From: Planctomicrobium sp.
Lineage (GTDB): Bacteria > Planctomycetota > Planctomycetia > Planctomycetales > Planctomycetaceae
DNA: 7,099 nt
NCBI GenBank assembly: GCA_029259835.1
Contig: JAJDEL010000428.1
Location: forward strand, 1-7,099
Direction: 5' to 3'
Part shown: positions 1 to 5,291 of the stretch, in pieces
Position numbering within the stretch: position 1 is the stretch's first letter
Layout: the number at the start of each line of letters is the position of its first letter
Made by a program: the position numbers and the translations under genes
The notes under the pieces: model-generated
Told to the model about the DNA's origin: nothing
Seen by the model: the letters and a program-made list of their open reading frames with translations, nothing else
The model's database searches: none

Positions 1-2
1 AG

Positions 3-860
3 TTTGCAGGGCAACCGTTTATGGGGAACACCAACTTGCTGTTTGGCAAGATGATCAATCAGGATATTCCTAAAGACAGCCTCTTCATGCCGGAAAATTT
101 ATACGCAGACGGTTTCGGACCGGGTGTTGCCGATAGGTTACAGCCTGGTTTCCGCGCGGTGACAGTTCCTATTGAAGGGGTTGGCGCCATTACAGGTTTT
201 GCTGAGCCAGGATCGATTGTTGATGTCCTCTTCCGTTCAAACCCGGAAGGTGAACGTCCAGAAGTGACGATGACGCTTTTGGAGCAGGTTGAAGTTCTCG
301 CTTTGAACACAAATGTCATGTCTGGTCAGCGAGTCGAACTGGATAATTCGACAACAGTGACACTCTCTGTCACTCCTGCACAGGCGAAAATGCTCAAAGT
401 TGTTGAGGGACGTGGTGAAATTTCATTGACTCTGAGAAATGCTGATGATTTCAATAACTTTGAATTCTCACCTGTTAATCTGAATAATCAGGTCCGCAAT
501 GAGAACGTCGATTTGATGCACCAAGTCAATTTCACATCGACATCAAGTTCTAAAACAAATTCGTCCTCAAGTTCTTCATCCACAAAAAACAGTGGAGCAG
601 ATTTCGGATCGTTGAATTTGGTGCTTGATGACGCTTCGGAACGAGTGACGATGGATGACCTGCTCGGTCTCTCGGCACACCCGGAAAAGAAGCAGATGTC
701 GGTTTACAAAGGTGGAAGCCGCGAAGTCGTTGAATTTGAAAAAGCACCTCAAGACACGTCTCTACTTTTACGAACTGGCAAACGCGTACAAACCCCGATT
801 GCCGGACGTACTCCAGCCCGTCGTGATCGTGAGAATGTCTCTTTGGATTACCTTCCTTAG
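3..860 (+). CDS. cpaB: Flp pilus assembly protein CpaB/RcpC, 5'-truncated by window start
   Basis: CpaB/RcpC is a periplasmic Tad-pilus protein, thought to act with the outer-membrane secretin. The frame is open to the window edge, so the ATG at 21 is probably internal; 285 residues are visible. Numbering from that ATG, residues 1-30 (GKMINQDIPKDSLF) match the second half of a SAF domain. Residues 41-142 match the RcpC/CpaB core: QPGFRAVTVPI, then GFAEPGSIVDVLF, the 'EVLALN' strand, VTLSVTPAQAKML and ISLTLRNADD. A Ser/Thr-rich stretch follows (171-192), then a C-terminal segment with MSVYKGGSREVVEF, like the usual CpaB tail. The N-terminal membrane anchor and first SAF half should lie upstream. 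The next gene is cpaF, with no secretin or TadZ gene between. Family assignment is firm from core motifs and context; the true start cannot be seen. Confidence 0.93.
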   Translation, partial: FAGQPFMGNTNLLFGKMINQDIPKDSLFMPENLYADGFGPGVADRLQPGFRAVTVPIEGVGAITGFAEPGSIVDVLFRSNPEGERPEVTMTLLEQVEVLALNTNVMSGQRVELDNSTTVTLSVTPAQAKMLKVVEGRGEISLTLRNADDFNNFEFSPVNLNNQVRNENVDLMHQVNFTSTSSSKTNSSSSSSSTKNSGADFGSLNLVLDDASERVTMDDLLGLSAHPEKKQMSVYKGGSREVVEFEKAPQDTSLLLRTGKRVQTPIAGRTPARRDRENVSLDYLP

Positions 861-862
861 AA

Positions 863-877
863 CGAATCGCCGATTCG
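863..877 (+). repeat. Perfect hairpin just after cpaB stop
   Basis: CGAATC at 863-868 and GATTCG at 872-877 form a 6-bp perfect inverted repeat with a 3-base loop, starting two bases after the cpaB stop codon. No T-run follows, so it does not look like a Rho-independent terminator. An mRNA-stabilising or processing hairpin is possible; that role is inference. Confidence 0.5.
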
Positions 878-974
878 CATGATGTGGATCGGCAATGTTT
901 TCTTTTCTGCGACTCAACTTCGGTTTTGAAGAGACGTTCGCTTCTTATTGAGAATCGTAACCCATCTACTGCGC

Positions 975-988
975 AAAGGATTTTGCAA
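975..988 (+). promoter_or_regulatory. Ribosome-binding site that sets the cpaF start at ATG 989
   Basis: AAAGGA at 975-980 lies 8 bases before the ATG at 989, which is good Shine-Dalgarno placement. The in-frame GTG at 884 has no purine-rich stretch upstream and sits just past the spacer hairpin. The 35 residues it would add are rich in Cys, Ser and Arg and do not look like CpaF. This decides the start in favour of 989. Confidence 0.75.
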
Positions 989-2341
989 ATGTCACTGATG
1001 CAGTCTCGTACTATGATGCTTGATCCCAACGGAGGGGATGGTCCTCAGGTCGACGAAAAAGAACTCTCATTTCAGCAGCTCAAGATTCAAATCCATGAGC
1101 GATTAGTTGATGAACTCGATTTGTCGATGCTCGCTCATGTCTCTAATGATGAGTTGATGCAGGAAGTTCGCCAGATCTCCGAAGAGTTGCTGATCGAAGA
1201 GAAAATCGAACTCGACACCAATGATAGCGAACGGCTGCTCGATGAGTTGTTCGATGAAGTTTTCGGTTTAGGGCCGCTTGAAGCACTGATGCGGGACGAT
1301 TCCGTCAGCGATATTCTCGTCAACAATGCCCACGAAGTCTTCATCGAACGACGTGGGCGTCTTGAAGAGTCCAGCGTCATTTTCGCCGACGATAAGCATC
1401 TGATCCGCATCATTCAGCGAATCGTATCACGGGTAGGCCGCCGCATCGATGAATTGAGCCCCATGGTGGATGCACGTCTCCCAGACGGATCGCGAATCAA
1501 TGCGGTCATACCACCGATGGCTTTGGATGGCCCATCATTGTCCATTCGTCGATTCGGTCGTAATCCGATGCAAATCGACGATCTTGTTGTGAACAATACG
1601 ATCCATCAGGACATTATCGACTTTCTTTCGTCTGCTATCGATTCACGCGTCAGTTTTCTTGTTTCAGGAGGAACTGGAGCAGGAAAAACGACACTGCTCA
1701 ATGCGTTTACACGGTTCATTCCGTCTGACGAGCGCGTCATCACAATCGAAGATTCTGCGGAACTACAACTCCAAAATCGTCACGTTGTTCGAATGGAAAC
1801 TCGACCACCGAACAACGAAGGGACCGGAGAAATCACACAACGATCACTCGTTCGCAACAGCCTGCGTATGCGACCAGACCGAATCATCATCGGCGAAGTT
1901 CGTGGAGCAGAAGCCCTCGATATGTTGCAGGCCATGAATACTGGTCATGAAGGATCCTTGACAACTATTCATGCAAATGATTCACTCGATGCCCTAAGTC
2001 GCCTGGAATTGATGGTCGCCATGAGCGGCTACGATCTTCCGATTCCCGTCGTGCGACAATATATCAACTCCGGAATCTCCCTCGTTGTGCACCTTGCTCG
2101 CCTCAAGGGAGGCATCCGTCGCGTGATGCAAGTTTCAGAAATTGTGGGAATTCGCGAAGGTGGATTTCACCTCGAAGATATCTTCGGATTTGAGCAGACC
2201 GGCGTCGATGAATTGGGTGTCGCCCAAGGAGAATTTTACTTCACAGGCTATCGTCCAATGTGTTTGTCAAAACTTCGTGCTGCCGGAGTTCGCCTCCCTG
2301 ACGAAATGTTTGACAAACGCCGTGTTCCTGTCAATTCTTAA
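989..2341 (+). CDS. cpaF: CpaF/TadA family Tad pilus motor ATPase
   Basis: Cytoplasmic hexameric secretion ATPase (PulE/VirB11 superfamily) that powers Flp pilus assembly through TadB/TadC. From ATG 989 it is 450 residues, a normal CpaF length. The N-terminal helical part (about 20-110) includes the family-typical [10 protein letters not shown] and DILVNN. The RecA-like core has Walker A GGTGAGKT (227-234, Lys233), Asp box VITIEDSAE (250-258), Walker B RIIIGE (298-303) and His box [12 protein letters not shown] (319-330). All catalytic motifs are intact. The C-terminus has the [10 protein letters not shown] element typical of CpaF. The frame also opens earlier at GTG 884, but AAAGGA at 975-980 favours 989. 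It lies between cpaB and tadB in one direction, so an operon is likely. In other species the equivalent gene is tadA. Confidence 0.97.
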   Translation: MSLMQSRTMMLDPNGGDGPQVDEKELSFQQLKIQIHERLVDELDLSMLAHVSNDELMQEVRQISEELLIEEKIELDTNDSERLLDELFDEVFGLGPLEALMRDDSVSDILVNNAHEVFIERRGRLEESSVIFADDKHLIRIIQRIVSRVGRRIDELSPMVDARLPDGSRINAVIPPMALDGPSLSIRRFGRNPMQIDDLVVNNTIHQDIIDFLSSAIDSRVSFLVSGGTGAGKTTLLNAFTRFIPSDERVITIEDSAELQLQNRHVVRMETRPPNNEGTGEITQRSLVRNSLRMRPDRIIIGEVRGAEALDMLQAMNTGHEGSLTTIHANDSLDALSRLELMVAMSGYDLPIPVVRQYINSGISLVVHLARLKGGIRRVMQVSEIVGIREGGFHLEDIFGFEQTGVDELGVAQGEFYFTGYRPMCLSKLRAAGVRLPDEMFDKRRVPVNS

Positions 2342-2352
2342 GGATTGCGAAA

Positions 2353-2387
2353 ACAGCCCTCGGGGGCAGTTAAATTCATCCTGAATT
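2353..2387 (+). repeat. Two adjacent small hairpins in the cpaF-tadB spacer
   Basis: GCCC (2356-2359) pairs with GGGC (2364-2367) around a TCGG loop, and is flanked by a further AC/GT pair across an A-A mismatch. AATTCA (2373-2378) pairs perfectly with TGAATT (2382-2387) around a TCC loop. Neither is followed by a T-run. They occupy the first half of the 92-base spacer, close to the cpaF stop. A role in mRNA stability or partial attenuation is only a guess. Confidence 0.4.
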
Positions 2388-2422
2388 CAATACTGATCAA
2401 ACACAAGATTTCATACACAAGT

Positions 2423-2433
2423 AAGGAAAAGTT
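2423..2433 (+). promoter_or_regulatory. Ribosome-binding site for tadB GTG start
   Basis: AAGGA at 2423-2427 lies 6 bases before the GTG at 2434. It supports this non-ATG start: the next in-frame ATG is 16 codons in, within the first membrane segment. Confidence 0.7.
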
Positions 2434-3354
2434 GTGGGTTCTGCAGAAATCACAATTGTCGCGTTTGGTTCACTCTCAATGGTCGCCACGGCTGTTGGTT
2501 TGCTGCTTAAAGATTTAATTTTTGGCGGTCAACAAACATCCACAAAGCGCTCGCTTAGACGTGTCCAGAATGTTTACGATCGTCCTGATAGTCGGACGTT
2601 ATTCGGACGAATTGATCGCGGATTTGACCGCTTAATTATCGAGTCCGGTGTGGAAATTTCTCCAACAACTGGATTCCTCGTCTTGTTTGCAACCGGACTT
2701 GTCTTTGGCGGCTCGATTGCGGTTTACACGAATCAGCCGCTCTATGGCATTGGCGGTGGAATACTGGGAATCATTTTGCCTCTGATTGTGTTCGCTGCAA
2801 AACGTCGTCGCCGGTTCAAAGAAATTCGCCAACAGTTACCTGGCACTATCGATATGCTCGCCAGATCAACACGAGCTGGTCGAAGCGTTGAACAGGCCAT
2901 CGCAATTGCTGCTGAGGAAACAAACGGAATCATTTCCGAGGAACTCAACCGCTTGAATCAAAGTTTAAGCGTCGGATCGTCATTTGACAGGGCCATTAAG
3001 ATTTTTGCTCGCCGGCTTCCTCTGGTCGAAGTCCGTATTCTGGCGACAACGTTGATGGTTCAGCGCCAAAGTGGTGGTCACCTTTCTGAAACACTCGAAA
3101 GAATGGCAAAAGTTGTCAGAGATCGTCTCGCAATCCAGGGACAGATTCAGGCAACCACCGGAGCTGGAAGGATGTCGACGACGATTATTGCAGCGCTCGC
3201 TCCAGCGGCATTTCTGTTCATCATGATGGTCAACCCAGATCACATCGAAATCCTGTTGAATGATACTGCTGGTCGTGCTCTGTTGTTAATCGGGGTCGTC
3301 TTGGAAGTTGTCGGTCTGTTGTGGGTCCTCTTACTGATGCGTAACGACGCATAA
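2434..3354 (+). CDS. tadB: TadB, type II secretion F-family inner-membrane platform protein
   Basis: TadB is one of two related inner-membrane platform proteins of the Tad pilus; it contacts the CpaF ATPase and helps move pilin into the fibre. The product has 306 residues. Hydrophobic segments lie near 5-27, 80-98, 103-122, 249-267 and 279-302. The T2SSF domain (about 135-260) starts at LPGTIDMLARSTRAGRSVEQA and contains LMVQRQSGGHLSETLERMA and VRDRLAIQGQIQATT, the usual TadB pattern. The basic run KRRRRFKE (123-130) follows the third segment and fits a cytoplasmic loop. GTG is chosen as start because AAGGA lies 6 bases upstream and the first membrane segment would otherwise be cut. It follows cpaF by 92 bases and precedes tadC by 64. 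In Caulobacter naming it would be cpaG. No defect is visible. Confidence 0.95.
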   Translation: MGSAEITIVAFGSLSMVATAVGLLLKDLIFGGQQTSTKRSLRRVQNVYDRPDSRTLFGRIDRGFDRLIIESGVEISPTTGFLVLFATGLVFGGSIAVYTNQPLYGIGGGILGIILPLIVFAAKRRRRFKEIRQQLPGTIDMLARSTRAGRSVEQAIAIAAEETNGIISEELNRLNQSLSVGSSFDRAIKIFARRLPLVEVRILATTLMVQRQSGGHLSETLERMAKVVRDRLAIQGQIQATTGAGRMSTTIIAALAPAAFLFIMMVNPDHIEILLNDTAGRALLLIGVVLEVVGLLWVLLLMRNDA

Positions 3355-3357
3355 CTT

Positions 3358-3401
3358 GCGACTTTTGGTGTTGATAGAAATCTTGAGATTTTAAAAGTCG
3401 T
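3358..3401 (+). repeat. Nested stem-loop in the tadB-tadC spacer
   Basis: CGACTTTT (3359-3366) and AAAAGTCG (3393-3400) form a perfect 8-bp inverted repeat, extendable by a G-U pair (3358/3401). Inside it, AAATC (3378-3382) and GATTT (3387-3391) form a second perfect stem around TTGA. The element starts four bases after the tadB stop and ends four bases before the tadC AAGGA, so the ribosome site stays outside the stem. There is no T-run after it. It is the strongest structure among the spacers; its function is unknown. Confidence 0.6.
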
Positions 3402-3404
3402 CCC

Positions 3405-3418
3405 AAGGAACAGTCATT
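3405..3418 (+). promoter_or_regulatory. Ribosome-binding site for tadC
   Basis: AAGGA at 3405-3409 lies 9 bases before the ATG at 3419 and directly follows the nested stem-loop. It fixes the tadC start. Confidence 0.7.
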
Positions 3419-4372
3419 ATGAATTTCGTTGATATTGCCACAATCGTTGGTTTCATGGCCTCGTCATTGGTTGTGCTGATTGCAGGTATGACGGTCCTCC
3501 GCGCTCGTCAGCGAATCCGCAATATCGCAGACGTGGGACCGCGGATGTCGTCAAAGAAAATTGGCAAACTTCGTCTCTCTCTAGCCGGAGCAATTCCAGG
3601 GCTTTCAGGTGAATTTGAAAGCCTTGATCGTGATTTAAAACGTGCTGGGTTTTATAGTTCAAATTGTATCGTTGAATACTTGGCAGCCCGCAATTTGATT
3701 GTTGTTCTCTTCATTCTGATTGGAGGTTCATTAGCGGTTGCAGCGCCTCCGACAACTGAACTTCCCATGAACATTCTCTACATCACACTTGGGGCAATCG
3801 TGGTTGCTTATATCGTTCCCAGGATGATCGTGAGTGTTCAGGCAAAATCAAGATTGGCGCGAGTTCAAAAAGGACTTCCTGACGCAATGGATATTGTCAG
3901 AATGTGTCTCACTGGCGGGCTTCCACTTCGTGATTCTCTGTATCGCGTCTCTCGCGAAATTGAATTTTTTCATCCTGATATTGCAGTTGAACTCGAAGTC
4001 GTTCGTCGTCACTCCGATGCCGATTCGATGACGAAGGCTTTGAAAGAATTTGCCAATAGAATGGATGCCGAAGATGTCAGTTCTCTTGCAAGTCTGGTGA
4101 GTCAAACAGAACGAACAGGTACCCATGTTGCTCAGGCTGTCACAGAATTTTCAGACGGAATGCGGGAGCAAGCAAAGCAGAGTGCTGAAGAGAAAGCAAA
4201 CAAGACCACCATCAAGATGCTCTTCCCGGTCGTTTTATGCCTGGCTCCTCCGGTACTCATTTTGCTTCTTGGCCCCCCAATGCTGGAAATGCGAAGCTTC
4301 TTCCGTGATGCACATGAACCTGGTGGAGTCCTGGACGCAACTCAATACACCGAAAACGCATCGGCACAGTAA
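3419..4372 (+). CDS. tadC: TadC, type II secretion F-family inner-membrane platform protein
   Basis: TadC is the second platform protein of the Tad pilus, a partner of TadB in the inner membrane. The product has 317 residues, near the usual length. Hydrophobic segments lie near 7-27, 92-110, 117-137 and 267-286. The T2SSF domain (about 153-285) opens with LPDAMDIVRMCLTGGLPLRD. It ends with the TadC-typical AEEKANKTTIKMLFPVVLCL and a LLLGPPML turn (256-289). LVSQTERTGTHVAQAV (226-241) is the TadC form of the F-domain helix. The start is set by AAGGA 9 bases upstream. The gene ends in tandem stops (TAA then TAG, 4370-4375). No tadD-like gene follows; the next gene is convergent on the other strand. 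In Caulobacter naming it would be cpaH. Confidence 0.95.
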   Translation: MNFVDIATIVGFMASSLVVLIAGMTVLRARQRIRNIADVGPRMSSKKIGKLRLSLAGAIPGLSGEFESLDRDLKRAGFYSSNCIVEYLAARNLIVVLFILIGGSLAVAAPPTTELPMNILYITLGAIVVAYIVPRMIVSVQAKSRLARVQKGLPDAMDIVRMCLTGGLPLRDSLYRVSREIEFFHPDIAVELEVVRRHSDADSMTKALKEFANRMDAEDVSSLASLVSQTERTGTHVAQAVTEFSDGMREQAKQSAEEKANKTTIKMLFPVVLCLAPPVLILLLGPPMLEMRSFFRDAHEPGGVLDATQYTENASAQ

Positions 4373-4406
4373 TAGCCGGTCACTGAGTGGTTGATTTCGT
4401 TCGGGC

Positions 4407-5174
4407 TTAAAGGGACCGAATCGTCATTCCTCCGTCGATTTTGAGTACTTGCCCTGTCGCATAAGGAATCTCTCCATCAATGAGAGATTTCACAGCTTTC
4501 CCGACATCTTCAACTTCCCCCCACCGACGTTCCAGAGTAAGACCGTTCGCGAAGAGTTCGTCATATTTCTCTGTCACGGCAGATGTCATATCACTACGAA
4601 TCACACCTGGGCGAACTTCGTAGACATCGATTCCAAATTCGGCGAGGCGAGTTGCCCAAAGTTTTGTTGCCATGCCCAGCGCTGACTTTGTGAGACAATA
4701 GTCACCACGGTTTACAGAGACAAACTCCGCTGAAATTGACGATACGAAAATGACGCTCCCTCGAATGTCAGCACTTTTACGTGATTCAATTATCAACGGA
4801 GCGGCGAGTTTTGTCAGAAAGAAAGGCCCTTTGAGATTGACGTCAATGACTTTGTCAAAGGCATCTTCATCTGCCTCAAGAATATCTTTTCGCCCGGGAG
4901 ACGTAATACCTGCATTGTTGATCAATGCGTCAAGTCGACCGAATTGTTGTTTCGTTGCTTCGACAAGTTTGGCTCGATCATCTGAATTGCCGACATCAGC
5001 AGCACAATAAGCAACTTCGCAATCGCTATTGTCAAATTCTTTAAGAACGCCCGCGACATCGACTTGAGATCGCACGCCATTGAGCATCAACGACCATCCA
5101 GAATGAGCTAGCATTCTGGCAATCCCGAGACCTATTCCTCTGGCTCCACCTGTAATGAGTGCGACTTTGGGCAT
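4407..5174 (-). CDS. Short-chain dehydrogenase/reductase, FabG-like (3-ketoacyl-ACP reductase type)
   Basis: Classical cytoplasmic SDR oxidoreductase of 255 residues, a full family length. The Rossmann nucleotide motif is TGGARGIG (8-15), followed by AADV (58-61), NNAG (86-89), Asn113, the Ser at 145/146 in FVSSIS, Tyr159 and Lys163 (YCLTK), RPGVI (188-192) and a C-terminal TGQVLKIDGG (240-249). All catalytic residues are present. Arg12 in the glycine motif and Arg35 after the second strand suggest NADP(H) preference, by analogy with FabG; this is inference. The substrate cannot be told. Automatic naming would probably be 3-ketoacyl-ACP reductase, but many such proteins act on sugars or other alcohols, so no symbol is given. 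The ATG has only partial GAAG-type ribosome sites upstream. It converges on tadC, 34 bases apart, and diverges from the PHP gene, so it is probably its own transcription unit. Confidence 0.93.
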   Translation of the reverse strand: MPKVALITGGARGIGLGIARMLAHSGWSLMLNGVRSQVDVAGVLKEFDNSDCEVAYCAADVGNSDDRAKLVEATKQQFGRLDALINNAGITSPGRKDILEADEDAFDKVIDVNLKGPFFLTKLAAPLIIESRKSADIRGSVIFVSSISAEFVSVNRGDYCLTKSALGMATKLWATRLAEFGIDVYEVRPGVIRSDMTSAVTEKYDELFANGLTLERRWGEVEDVGKAVKSLIDGEIPYATGQVLKIDGGMTIRSL

Positions 5175-5291
5175 TGTGCTTCAACTTCGTGAGTGTTGTC
5201 TTTGCGTGACTGATATGGAAAGATAGCAATACTACTGTGATGTTACACAGGTATACTGCTTACGCTCAATCACTCTCTGAGTTTTCTAATC
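5175..5291. promoter_or_regulatory. Divergent intergenic region between SDR and PHP-metallohydrolase genes
   Basis: This 117-base spacer must hold the starts of two opposite transcription units. It contains a palindrome, CTGTG at 5235-5239 and CACAG at 5246-5250 with a 6-base centre, which resembles an operator for a dimeric regulator. Directly after it, TATACT at 5252-5257 could be a -10 box for the plus-strand gene, about 35 bases before its ATG. No convincing -35 box sits at the right distance. No clear promoter was made out for the minus strand. Regulator identity is unknown. Confidence 0.35.

Noticed and set aside
655..882. Plus-strand open frame of 75 codons overlapping the end of cpaB
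   Set aside because: It is in another frame of cpaB, whose tail residues fit the family. There is no ribosome site and the composition is unlike a protein.
550..1029. Long minus-strand open frame of 159 codons over the 3' end of cpaB
   Set aside because: It lies antisense to a well-supported cpaB frame and the spacer, and its product is Cys/Arg/His-rich with no recognisable domain. It is a shadow frame.
2353..2370. Rho-independent terminator between cpaF and tadB
   Set aside because: The GCCC/GGGC stem has only four pairs and is followed by TAAATTC, not a T-run. It is listed only as a hairpin.
4398..4421. Possible terminator hairpin TTCGG/CCGAA near the tadC-SDR junction
   Set aside because: The stem is only 5 bp plus one wobble, with an 11-base loop and no T-run, and it runs into the SDR coding end. 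It is too weak to call.
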